Assembly: GCA_021732365.1 (NCBI GenBank)
Contig: JAKFVD010000026.1
Span: 1 to 64,000, forward strand
Direction of reading: 5' to 3'
Length of the DNA stretch: 64,000 nt
From: Methylotenera sp.
Lineage (GTDB): Bacteria > Pseudomonadota > Gammaproteobacteria > Burkholderiales > Methylophilaceae
The notes under the pieces were generated by a model. It saw only the letters and a list, made by a program, of their open reading frames with translations, was not told where the DNA came from and did not search any database. Positions 1 through 7,734 of this stretch are shown here, piece by piece. The stretch's first letter is position 1; the number at the start of each line of letters is the position of its first letter. Made by a program: the position numbers and the translations under genes.

Positions 1-108
1 GTAAACATTTTCGACAACCACATCAATAATAGGTGGTTTAACAGAGATTTCTGCCGCATTTAAAAATGATGGACTTATTGACAGCATAAACGGAATTAAA
101 AATAGCAA
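1..108 (-). CDS. Secreted protein of unknown function, 5' part only
   Basis: An open frame on the minus strand begins with TTG at 108 and leaves the window at position 1, giving 36 residues. The first 19 residues look like a signal peptide: a hydrophobic run ending in SFLNAAE, with likely cleavage after Ala18 or Ala19. The mature part starts EISVKPPIIDVVVENVY. A Shine-Dalgarno-like AGGGG lies at 122-118, nine bases before the TTG, which supports this start; an internal ATG at 87-85 is an alternative. An in-frame stop just upstream rules out a longer product. The family is not recognisable from so short a stretch. It is divergent from the integron-type integrase at 253, the orientation expected for a first cassette gene. 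Confidence 0.5.
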   Translation of the reverse strand, partial: MLFLIPFMLSISPSFLNAAEISVKPPIIDVVVENVY

Positions 109-252
109 GACTTTTTACCCCTAACGTAAAGTAGACCCCAAATACGAACTTAATCTTTTATTTGGGCAGGTTGTTAATTTTAATAAAAAGTGCATAATCT
201 TAATTAAATCAATTGTTAAATAAATTTTAGCACACCAAATTGTAGCTTAAAT
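109..252. other. Divergent intergenic region, candidate attI/cassette junction
   Basis: This AT-rich spacer separates the secreted-protein gene from the integrase gene. In known integrons attI lies immediately upstream of intI and the first cassette starts at a GTTRRRY core on the side away from intI. On the minus strand GTTAGGG lies at 125-119, ten bases before the TTG start of the secreted-protein gene. It matches the core except for its last base, which should be a pyrimidine. No paired attC site can be seen because the window ends. I found no LexA-like CTGT-N8-ACAG site in the spacer. The assignment is speculative. Confidence 0.25.
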
Positions 253-1236
253 ATGCAAACTATCACTAATCAGACTAAGCCACCCAAACTACTTGATCAG
301 GTAGTGGAAAAAATGCGTGTTAAGCACTACAGTTTGCGCACAGAAAAAACGTATGTAGATTGGATTAAACGATATATTTGGCATTTTGACAAGCGCCACC
401 CAAAGGATATGGGGGCGGTTGAGGTAGAGGCTTTTTTAACGCATTTGGCGGTGCAGCGCAACGTTTCTGCCAGCACGCAAAATCAGGCCAAAAGCGCGCT
501 TTTGTATTTGTATAAAGAGGTGTTAGGTATTGAATTGCCTTGGCTGGATAAAGTGACGCAGGCCAAGGTGCCACAGCGTATGCCTGTGGTATTAACACAG
601 GCAGAGGTGCAGGCGGTGTTAAGCCGTATGGATGGCACAATGTGGCTGATTGCTAGCCTTTTATATGGTAGCGGCATGCGCATTATGGAGGTGCTGCGTT
701 TGCGGGTAAAAGATGTGGATTTTGCGCAGCGCGAGATTTTGGTGCGTGAGGGCAAAGGCTTTAAAGATAGAGTGACTATGCTGCCAATTAGCTTAGTTGA
801 GCCTTTAAAAAGCCATTTGCTTAAGGTGCAAGCTTTGCACCAAGAGGATTTGAACGCAGGGCATGGCGAGGTGTTTATGCCAATGGCTTTGGATAAAAAA
901 TACCCAAATGCAGGTAAAAGCTGGAGCTGGCAATATTGTTTTCCGTCGGTTAAGTTATCGGTTGATCCGCGCAATAAAGTGATTCGCCGCCATCATGCGG
1001 ATGAAAAAACCGTGCAACGCGCGGTTAAAAAAGCAGTTAAGCTGGCTGGCATTGTTAAGTTGGCTACGCCGCACACTTTGCGCCACAGTTTTGCCACGCA
1101 TTTGCTGGCAGGCGGTTACGATATCCGTACTTTGCAAGAGCTATTGGGGCATGCCGATGTAAGTACTACCATGATTTACACGCATGTACTCAATAAAGGA
1201 GGGCGTGGTGTAAGCAGCCCATTAGATAATTTGTAG
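253..1236 (+). CDS. intI: Integron-type tyrosine recombinase (IntI family)
   Basis: This 327-residue site-specific recombinase has an N-terminal SAM-like DNA-binding domain (about 12-98) and a C-terminal catalytic domain (about 110-315). The catalytic set is visible: Arg143 in [12 protein letters not shown], Lys171, His274 and Arg277 in PHTLRHSF, His300 in [10 protein letters not shown], and the nucleophile Tyr309 in MIYTHV. The stretch at about 205-250, including [16 protein letters not shown] and RRHH, corresponds to the extra patch that separates IntI integrases from XerC/XerD. The C-terminus [10 protein letters not shown] is also typical of IntI. Nothing appears truncated. The family binds attI and attC sites and moves gene cassettes. 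Here no cassette array lies downstream, as expected, because cassettes would lie upstream and off the left edge. It could instead be a solitary integrase whose array has been lost. Confidence 0.9.
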   Translation: MQTITNQTKPPKLLDQVVEKMRVKHYSLRTEKTYVDWIKRYIWHFDKRHPKDMGAVEVEAFLTHLAVQRNVSASTQNQAKSALLYLYKEVLGIELPWLDKVTQAKVPQRMPVVLTQAEVQAVLSRMDGTMWLIASLLYGSGMRIMEVLRLRVKDVDFAQREILVREGKGFKDRVTMLPISLVEPLKSHLLKVQALHQEDLNAGHGEVFMPMALDKKYPNAGKSWSWQYCFPSVKLSVDPRNKVIRRHHADEKTVQRAVKKAVKLAGIVKLATPHTLRHSFATHLLAGGYDIRTLQELLGHADVSTTMIYTHVLNKGGRGVSSPLDNL

Positions 1237-1303
1237 GCTTAATCTGTAGGGATTACACATGCGCTTGTGTTAAATTGACTGTGTTCACAATAAGGGTTTT
1301 AAC

Positions 1304-2119
1304 ATGTCTAATCTACAACAATATCGCGTAAAGTTAAATTCTACATTTTCACTAAAAAGCATTAAGCCAGATGATAAGTCTGAGCGTGGCGTTTCTAAAG
1401 ATGCAGACGAATTAGAATTGGCAAAATTGGCTAGTAAAATCAATGCCTTGCAAGATATCTTATACGCCCAAGGCAAGCACAAAATTTTGCTGGTTTTGCA
1501 GGGTATGGATGCCAGCGGTAAAGATGGTACGGTACGCCATGTGTTTAGTGAGTGCGATCCTTTGGGTATTCGCTTAGCGAGCTTTAAAGGCCCAACAGAA
1601 GAAGAGTTAGCGCATGATTATTTGTGGCGCGTGCACAAGCAAGTGCCGCAAAAAGGTGAGATTGTGATTTTTAATCGTAGCCATTATGAAGATGTGCTGA
1701 TTGTAAAAGTGCATGATTGGATAGATGATGCAGAGTGCAAGCGTCGCTATGCGCAGATTAATGCGTTTGAAAAGCACTTAACTGAAACGGGAACAGTCAT
1801 TATTAAATGCTATTTGCATATCTCTAAAGCCGAGCAAAAAGCGCGCATGCAAGATAGATTGGATGACCCAACCAAAACATGGAAATTCAACCCCAATGAT
1901 TTAAAAGAACGCGCATTATGGCCGCAATATATGCAGGCTTATGAAAGTGCCATGAGTGCTACTAGTACTAGTTATGCCCCTTGGTATGTGGTGCCAGCCG
2001 ATTCTAAAATGAATCGTAACTTATTGATTTCACGCCTACTATTTAGCGCGCTTAAAAAACTACAATTAGAATATCCGCCAGTGCCAGCCGAATTTAAAAC
2101 GATTACGATTGATGATTAA
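1304..2119 (+). CDS. ppk2: PPK2-family polyphosphate kinase
   Basis: The 271-residue protein belongs to the PPK2 family of P-loop kinases, which transfer phosphate between inorganic polyphosphate and nucleotides in the cytoplasm. Visible motifs are the Walker A loop GMDASGKDGT (67-76), the Walker B-like strand IVIFNRSHYEDVL (about 120-132) and the lid region with KARMQDRLDDPTKTWKFN. It is a single-domain protein of normal length for the one-domain PPK2 classes; AMP versus ADP preference cannot be told by eye. It starts at an ATG 67 bases after the integrase stop. The histidine kinase gene begins nine bases after its stop, so the three genes to 4578 are probably one transcript. Confidence 0.9.
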   Translation: MSNLQQYRVKLNSTFSLKSIKPDDKSERGVSKDADELELAKLASKINALQDILYAQGKHKILLVLQGMDASGKDGTVRHVFSECDPLGIRLASFKGPTEEELAHDYLWRVHKQVPQKGEIVIFNRSHYEDVLIVKVHDWIDDAECKRRYAQINAFEKHLTETGTVIIKCYLHISKAEQKARMQDRLDDPTKTWKFNPNDLKERALWPQYMQAYESAMSATSTSYAPWYVVPADSKMNRNLLISRLLFSALKKLQLEYPPVPAEFKTITIDD

Positions 2120-2128
2120 GTTGCCATT

Positions 2129-3916
2129 ATGAGTTTACGCTTTCGCCTAAATTTATTGATTACTACTATGCTGCTGCTGTTTATGTTGGCAGTGGGTTAC
2201 GTTATTTTAAAAGGTACCAAATCATCTATTCAAGAGGGTGTGGAAGCTGCAACCAGAGTAACCGTGCAGCTGTTGGATACGGTTGTGGTGAGTTCCATCC
2301 AAAACCCTGAATGGGGTTATACGCATGATGTGATGCGCCGCTTTTTAGAGCATTTGGGGCATGTGCGCAGCAACGAAATTTATTTGTATAGCTTAAATGG
2401 CGCATTGCTTTTTCAATCGCCACCATCAAAATATCGCTCAGATATTTATCCGCCGCAATGGTTTGAAAATATGCTCAACCCGCATGAAGAATCCGTCACA
2501 CGTTTAATCCGTTTTGGTAAGTTAATCGTCACCCCTAACCCCGCAGGCGCCATACGCGAGGCATGGGCAAAAATGCGATTTTTGTTTTGGGTGGGGCTGG
2601 GGTTTTTTATATTGTTAAATGCGATTGTGTATTGGATGCTGGGCCGCTGGCTACGCCCCTTACAGCCGATGTTAAAGGCGATTAACAAAATGGAGCAGGG
2701 CGATTTAACGACGCGCTTGCCGCATTTTGATTTGCCAGAATTCGGCTCAATCGCTAAAAACTTTAACTTAATGGGTGAATCGCTACAAAAAAGTACCGCC
2801 GAAAATCAACGTTTGGCATTAATCGCGCAACAAACGGCAGATGCGGTGATGATTCATGATTTAAACGGCAATATTTCGTTTTGGAACGCCGCCGCACAAA
2901 AAATATTTGGCTACGCGCCAGAAGATATTATCGGTAAATCGGCCAGCATACTGATTCCAAAAGGTGAAGAACGTGATTTGGCGCAGAATATGCGCGCTAT
3001 TAACGATAGGCGCAATGTAGAAAACCATGATACGCAACGCACAGCGCGCGATGGGCGCATTGTGGATGTTTCTATATCCGCTGCGCCATTGATTGACCCG
3101 CAGACGAATGAGTTGATTGGCGATATTTGCAGTATGCGCGATATTACTGAGCGTAAACATGCAGAGATTGCAGAGCGCAAAGCCGAAGTGGCTGAAAATA
3201 AATTAGAAGAAAATCGCCAAATTACGTATTTAATTCAAAAGCATATTGAGGATGAGCGCCGTAGTTTAGCGCGCGAACTGCACGATGAGCTTGGTCAATA
3301 TGTGACGGCGATTAAAACGTTTGCAGTGGCAATTGCCAATAAAACCAAAGAAAAGGCGCCAGAAGTAGAAGCTAGCGCGCAAACCATTGTGGCGGCGGCG
3401 AATCATATTTACGATGGCATGCACAATATTATTCGCCAATTGCGGCCTGGCTCTTTAGATAATTTGGGCTTGGTAGAAACCCTAAAAGATGCCATTAATA
3501 ATGTGCAAAAACAACAACCTAACTTGAATATCACCTTAGATGTTTCGGGAAATTTAAATGGTTTAGGCGAAAGCTTGAACATCAATATTTATCGCATTGT
3601 GCAAGAATCGATTAATAATGCGATTAAGCATGCAGAAGCCAAAAATATAGAAGTGAAACTGGCGACTACTAAAACTGGCGCGCTACAACTTACTATTAAA
3701 GACGATGGAAAAGGCATGGATATTAATGCGGTAGACCAGACCAATCATTTTGGCTTGCTAGGCATGCGTGAGCGCGTGCAGGGTTTTAGAGGTAGTTTTA
3801 ATGTGGATTCTGAACCTAATGTGCAATCCGCGACCAAAACAAACGCAAAGAAAGAAAGTGTTAAATCGTCAGGTACCACGATTTACATTAACATTCCGCA
3901 AGCAGTCAACATATAA
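2129..3916 (+). CDS. Membrane sensor histidine kinase, NarL/HisKA_3 type, with PAS domain
   Basis: This 595-residue two-component sensor has a transmembrane helix at about 8-28, a periplasmic region of roughly 120 residues, a second helix at about 150-172, a HAMP linker (to about 225), a PAS domain (about 230-345, containing DAVMIHDLNGNISFWN) and a short coiled linker. The HisKA_3 dimerisation domain carries the phospho-acceptor His385 in ARELHDELGQ. The C-terminal ATPase has an N-box VQESINNAIKHAE and a G-box DDGKGMD. The ligand is unknown. The cognate regulator is almost certainly the NarL-type protein at 3940, 23 bases downstream. The close link to a polyphosphate kinase upstream suggests, but does not prove, a phosphate or energy signal. 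Confidence 0.9.
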   Translation: MSLRFRLNLLITTMLLLFMLAVGYVILKGTKSSIQEGVEAATRVTVQLLDTVVVSSIQNPEWGYTHDVMRRFLEHLGHVRSNEIYLYSLNGALLFQSPPSKYRSDIYPPQWFENMLNPHEESVTRLIRFGKLIVTPNPAGAIREAWAKMRFLFWVGLGFFILLNAIVYWMLGRWLRPLQPMLKAINKMEQGDLTTRLPHFDLPEFGSIAKNFNLMGESLQKSTAENQRLALIAQQTADAVMIHDLNGNISFWNAAAQKIFGYAPEDIIGKSASILIPKGEERDLAQNMRAINDRRNVENHDTQRTARDGRIVDVSISAAPLIDPQTNELIGDICSMRDITERKHAEIAERKAEVAENKLEENRQITYLIQKHIEDERRSLARELHDELGQYVTAIKTFAVAIANKTKEKAPEVEASAQTIVAAANHIYDGMHNIIRQLRPGSLDNLGLVETLKDAINNVQKQQPNLNITLDVSGNLNGLGESLNINIYRIVQESINNAIKHAEAKNIEVKLATTKTGALQLTIKDDGKGMDINAVDQTNHFGLLGMRERVQGFRGSFNVDSEPNVQSATKTNAKKESVKSSGTTIYINIPQAVNI

Positions 3917-3939
3917 ACAATTCAGTAAAAAGGCGTTAA

Positions 3940-4578
3940 ATGAGTCCAATTAATGTGATGCTAGTCGATGACCATGCGGTAGTGCGTATGGGTTTTAAAA
4001 TGTTACTCGAATCTGCCAGCGAGATTAGAGTGATTGCCGAAGCAGAAAATGGCGAAACAGCGATTAGAAGTTTTATGGAACATAAGCCTGATGTAGTGGT
4101 GATGGATATTACGATGCCAGGAATTGGCGGCATGGAAGCAATTGAGCGCATTCTGGCTAAAGAAAGCCATGCAAAAATTTTGGTGCTGTCTGCACATGAA
4201 GATTCTGTGCATCCTAAACGGGTATTAAACGCTGGTGCAATGGGCTATTTAACCAAACGTAGCGCGGCTGAAGAGTTGATTAAAGCAATTCGCACTGTAG
4301 CAAGCGGCAAAAAATATATTGAGGCGAGCATTGCACAGCAAATGGCGATTCAGCAATTATCGGGTGAGCAAAATCCAGTGGATGTATTAAGTGAGCGTGA
4401 ATTTGAAGTGTTTATGTCGCTGGCTAAAGGCAAAACCACCAATGAGATTGCTGAAACGCTGTTTTTGAGCCCGCGCACGGTAGGCACGCATTTATATAAT
4501 ATTAAGCAAAAACTTAACGCTAATAATTCGGCAGAAATTGCGCTGATTGCCATGCGTAGCGGATTAATTGACCCTTAA
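3940..4578 (+). CDS. NarL/FixJ-family response regulator
   Basis: The 212-residue protein has an N-terminal receiver domain (about 4-120) with the acidic pocket Asp10/Asp11, phospho-acceptor Asp56 in VVVMDITMPG, and the conserved Lys in GYLTKRSAAEEL. The C-terminal LuxR-type helix-turn-helix (about 145-210) contains LSEREFEVFMSLAKGKTTNEIA and TVGTHLYNIKQKL. It should be phosphorylated by the histidine kinase encoded just upstream and act as a DNA-binding transcription regulator. Targets cannot be read from the sequence. It is convergent with the lipoprotein gene at 4620, and no clear terminator hairpin was found in the 41 bases between them. Confidence 0.93.
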   Translation: MSPINVMLVDDHAVVRMGFKMLLESASEIRVIAEAENGETAIRSFMEHKPDVVVMDITMPGIGGMEAIERILAKESHAKILVLSAHEDSVHPKRVLNAGAMGYLTKRSAAEELIKAIRTVASGKKYIEASIAQQMAIQQLSGEQNPVDVLSEREFEVFMSLAKGKTTNEIAETLFLSPRTVGTHLYNIKQKLNANNSAEIALIAMRSGLIDP

Positions 4579-4619
4579 CTCAATGAATACTTAATACCTT
4601 AAAAGTGCTTAATTTTTTG

Positions 4620-5309
4620 TTAATTAACTTTGTAGCGCGCAATATTGAGCTCGCCTGCGTTTGCCAACTCCACAACTGTTACGCTGCCACTAGGCAATTT
4701 TCCAAATTCTGGTGGAATTAAAAAAGTAATCAATTGTTGGCTTTGTTTTAAAGTGGCCTCACTTTGATTTGCTTCACTGTGGTTAGCCTCTGTCTTGATT
4801 TTTCCAGTGGCCACTTGCCACAATTTCCATTCGCGTGGCTTAGGTAACAATGTTGCGCCTAGTAGTTGCGCTTTTGTGTATACCGCGGCTTTTTCATCCC
4901 CAATCAGCAAGTTAAATAGCTCAACGCGTACCAATTGGCTACTAATGACCACAGCAACTGGCGTTTCAGTCTCAGTTAATGTTTCTGGAAGCGGCTCTGC
5001 AATCGGTTTTAATTCCTCAAAACGTGCATTTGTAAAAGCAATTAAGTAAGGGTCTGGCGCGCTATTTTTTATGGCGATACTATTGTATTTATGCTGACTT
5101 TTATCTCGTACACTAACATCACGGGCATCTATTTCCTGAACACCTATATCTTGAACATCTAGCGCATTTGCCACGACTTTGTCAGCCACACTGGTTGCAA
5201 TTGAACGAACAATTTGCTGCGCAACAGTGCCGCCCAAGCACCCAGATAATAAGCTGGCTGCAGCAAGCAGTGCGGTTATATATTTAAAAGTTATAATTTT
5301 ATTAGTCAT
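4620..5309 (-). CDS. Putative lipoprotein of unknown function
   Basis: The 229-residue protein begins with a lipoprotein signal peptide: basic N-terminus, hydrophobic core and lipobox LLSGC with Cys24 as the acylation site. The mature protein has no domain I recognise. It contains an imperfect duplicated patch, EANHSEANQSEATLKQSQ, at about residues 175-192, followed by a short hydrophobic strand and a proline. Residues after the lipid anchor do not include Asp at +2, so outer-membrane sorting is the default expectation. It stands alone on the minus strand between the two-component genes and the EamA transporter. Confidence 0.7.
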   Translation of the reverse strand: MTNKIITFKYITALLAAASLLSGCLGGTVAQQIVRSIATSVADKVVANALDVQDIGVQEIDARDVSVRDKSQHKYNSIAIKNSAPDPYLIAFTNARFEELKPIAEPLPETLTETETPVAVVISSQLVRVELFNLLIGDEKAAVYTKAQLLGATLLPKPREWKLWQVATGKIKTEANHSEANQSEATLKQSQQLITFLIPPEFGKLPSGSVTVVELANAGELNIARYKVN

Positions 5310-5448
5310 TAAAACTAAATTGATGTTTATAACGCGGAAAGTTAAGGTTACTGCTAACTAAAGCAAATGTCTAGTCGCTTATTGGATTAATAGTGACAAT
5401 TTAAAAGGCTTGTATTGAGCAATATTGCAGAATACAAGATTGAGTGGT

Positions 5449-6306
5449 TTATGCTGAATTCTTTGTGGCATTTGCGCTAATCATGCCGCTTAAAATGATA
5501 ACGCCGATGGCAATATATTCTGATAATGACAGTGTTTCTTGCCAAAAAAATACGCCAAATACACTGGCAAATATCACCGTGGTGTAAGCTAAGCTTGCCA
5601 CAGTCAGCGTTTTGCCTGTGCGGTAAGCGCGCGTCATGGCTAGCTGTGCAATAGTGGCAGACGTGCCTAAACCCAGCAATGTGGGTATATCTTGCCATGT
5701 GAGCGCTGTGTAAGTTTGCAGCAACATCCAAAAGCCGCTGGCGATAGTGGAAATCAAGGTGAAATAGAAAACCGTACGCCAATCTGGCTCACCCAAATTG
5801 CCTAATTGTTTAACATGCACATAGGCAAACGCCGCGCCAAAGCCAGACAACAAGCCAACTGCCCCTGCGCCTAAATCCTGATTCGCAAAACTGGGCTTTA
5901 AAAGCATCACTACGCCAACAAAGCCTAATAAAACCATGGCATACAAAATCGGCTTGGGCTTTTCGTGCAGCATTAAAGGCATAAGCAAAGCCAAAAATAG
6001 GGCTGATGTGTAGTTAAGCGTAACCGCGGTTGCTAACGGTAAATGCGCAATAGCATAAAAGAATAAAACCAGCGATGCAAAACCCACCAAAGCACGTGAC
6101 ATTTGTTTGCCCATTACTGGCGTGGCTAGCGGCAATTTTTTGGCAAAGATGTAAACGTAAATGGCCATTAAGCCAAAAAGTGAGCGATAAAAAACCAACT
6201 CTGCGCTATTAAATTTAGCAGCGCCCACTTTGACTAGCGCACCCATTACCGCAAAGCCAAGTGCGGCAACCAGCATCCATAAACTGCCTAAATTAGGTAG
6301 CTTCAC
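5449..6306 (-). CDS. EamA/DMT-family inner-membrane transporter
   Basis: The 285-residue protein is almost entirely hydrophobic, with about ten predicted membrane helices arranged as two EamA repeats of five. The family exports or imports small metabolites such as amino acids, nucleosides or vitamins; no substrate can be assigned here. Conserved features include the end of the first repeat around ALVGFASLVLFFYAIAHLPLA and the repeated glycine/proline-rich helix ends. It follows the Rieske oxygenase gene by 50 bases on the same strand and may be co-transcribed with it, which would make the oxygenase substrate or product a candidate cargo. Confidence 0.85.
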   Translation of the reverse strand: MKLPNLGSLWMLVAALGFAVMGALVKVGAAKFNSAELVFYRSLFGLMAIYVYIFAKKLPLATPVMGKQMSRALVGFASLVLFFYAIAHLPLATAVTLNYTSALFLALLMPLMLHEKPKPILYAMVLLGFVGVVMLLKPSFANQDLGAGAVGLLSGFGAAFAYVHVKQLGNLGEPDWRTVFYFTLISTIASGFWMLLQTYTALTWQDIPTLLGLGTSATIAQLAMTRAYRTGKTLTVASLAYTTVIFASVFGVFFWQETLSLSEYIAIGVIILSGMISANATKNSA

Positions 6307-6356
6307 AAGTGCTTTAATTGCATGGTTTTAAGGCGCAAGGTTTTAAGAGTTTCCAT

Positions 6357-7496
6357 TTATGGTAAATGCGCTTCCATTTGTCGGCGATACCATTGATGAA
6401 AATGTTCTAAGCCACTTTCTAGTGGGTGCTGATAGGGCCCTGTTTCGTTTAAGCCAAGCACAAATAAGCCTTTGCGCCCATCATGCATACGCTGACAAAT
6501 CTCTTTATCTTCAACGGCGGTTTCATGGTATGCCGCTTGCTGCGCTTTCACATATTCGCGCTCAAATAGGGCAATATCTTCTGGGTAGTAAAATTCAACC
6601 ACGTTGCTGCAAGTATCCACGCCTGTTGGAATTAAATGTGAAACCACCAACACATTGGGATACCATTCAATCATCAAAAATGGGTAATACACAAACCAGA
6701 TAGCGCCATGTTTTGGTGGCGTTTTCCCATGGTAATTAGTGACAGCAGATTGCCATGCTTGATAAGTGGCCGATGCATTCTCATCAGTAGCTGGCTTGTA
6801 GCCAACAGTTTGCGCGCTGAAATTCTCACCAAAATCCCAGCTTAAGTTTTCACAATCCACAAAGGCATCTAAACCTGGGTGAAATGGGCCAACATGATAA
6901 TCTTCTAAATAGGCTTCAATAAAGGTTTTCCAGTTGAAGTTGTAATGTTCAACATTGACTGAATCCAAATGGTAATTGGTAAAATCAAAGTCTTGCTTAC
7001 ACCCCAGCTGATTCAATTCTTTAATCAGATTGCGCGATGAGCCAGATGTGTTTGAATCTTCAAAGAGCAGGCCTTGCCAGTTTTGCAATGGGGTTTTCTT
7101 TAGGTGCAAGCAGGGGTTCTGCGCAAAATGTGGCGCGCCTAAAAGCTGGCCATTCAAATCATAAGTCCAACGGTGCAGAGGACACACAATATGGCTGGTA
7201 TTACCTGCGCCTGTTAGCATAACCGCTTGGCGGTGACGGCAAATATTGCTTAGTAGCGCAATTTCACCTGCTTGATTGATTAACGCTTTTGCATTAAGCA
7301 TCCAATCTAGCGTGTAATAGTCGCCAGCATTTGGCACCATTAACGTGTGACCAACGTATTTTGGCGCTTTGGTGAACAAATATTGCTGTTCCAATTGATA
7401 AAAGGCGGCATCGGCATACCAATCAACAGGCAATTGTGACGGTGTTTCTAGAGTGGGTTGTGCTGGATTAGTCTTAAATAATGCGGTTAAAGCCAT
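6357..7496 (-). CDS. Rieske non-haem iron oxygenase, alpha-subunit type
   Basis: The 379-residue protein has an N-terminal Rieske [2Fe-2S] domain with ligands Cys86, His88, Cys105 and His108 (NICRHR and CPLHRW). The catalytic domain carries the mononuclear iron site motif EDYHVGPFHPG, with His201 and His206. A conserved acidic region, VEDKEICQRMHDG, lies near the C-terminus where the Asp ligand normally falls. These enzymes hydroxylate or demethylate aromatics, quaternary amines or carnitine-like substrates using an external reductase. No reductase or ferredoxin gene lies beside it, so the electron donor must be encoded elsewhere. The substrate is unknown. The gene is divergent from yjgN across a 238-base spacer. 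Confidence 0.88.
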   Translation of the reverse strand: MALTALFKTNPAQPTLETPSQLPVDWYADAAFYQLEQQYLFTKAPKYVGHTLMVPNAGDYYTLDWMLNAKALINQAGEIALLSNICRHRQAVMLTGAGNTSHIVCPLHRWTYDLNGQLLGAPHFAQNPCLHLKKTPLQNWQGLLFEDSNTSGSSRNLIKELNQLGCKQDFDFTNYHLDSVNVEHYNFNWKTFIEAYLEDYHVGPFHPGLDAFVDCENLSWDFGENFSAQTVGYKPATDENASATYQAWQSAVTNYHGKTPPKHGAIWFVYYPFLMIEWYPNVLVVSHLIPTGVDTCSNVVEFYYPEDIALFEREYVKAQQAAYHETAVEDKEICQRMHDGRKGLFVLGLNETGPYQHPLESGLEHFHQWYRRQMEAHLP

Positions 7497-7734
7497 AAAA
7501 ATAAATTTGAAAATTAAAGCAGATAAGATTTTGCACTAAGCGCTTGATTTTGCCTAGTAATTAAGCACGGAAACAAACAAGGCAATTAAGCTAATTAAGA
7601 TGCATTTTTAGCATAGAAATTTGCTGCAAAAAATGTGTTAAGTCTGCGAAAAAAAGCGACATAACAAAATATGCGCAACGCCATAATTCGGGTACACTTT
7701 AGTTAATACTAACAAAAAACGACAGGGATAAAAC

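Noticed and set aside
215..221. GTTAAAT on the plus strand as an integron core site
   Set aside because: It matches GTTRRRY, but such matches are common in AT-rich DNA, and it reads towards intI, the wrong direction for a cassette.
109..252. LexA/SOS box controlling intI
   Set aside because: No CTGT-N8-ACAG or close match found in the spacer.
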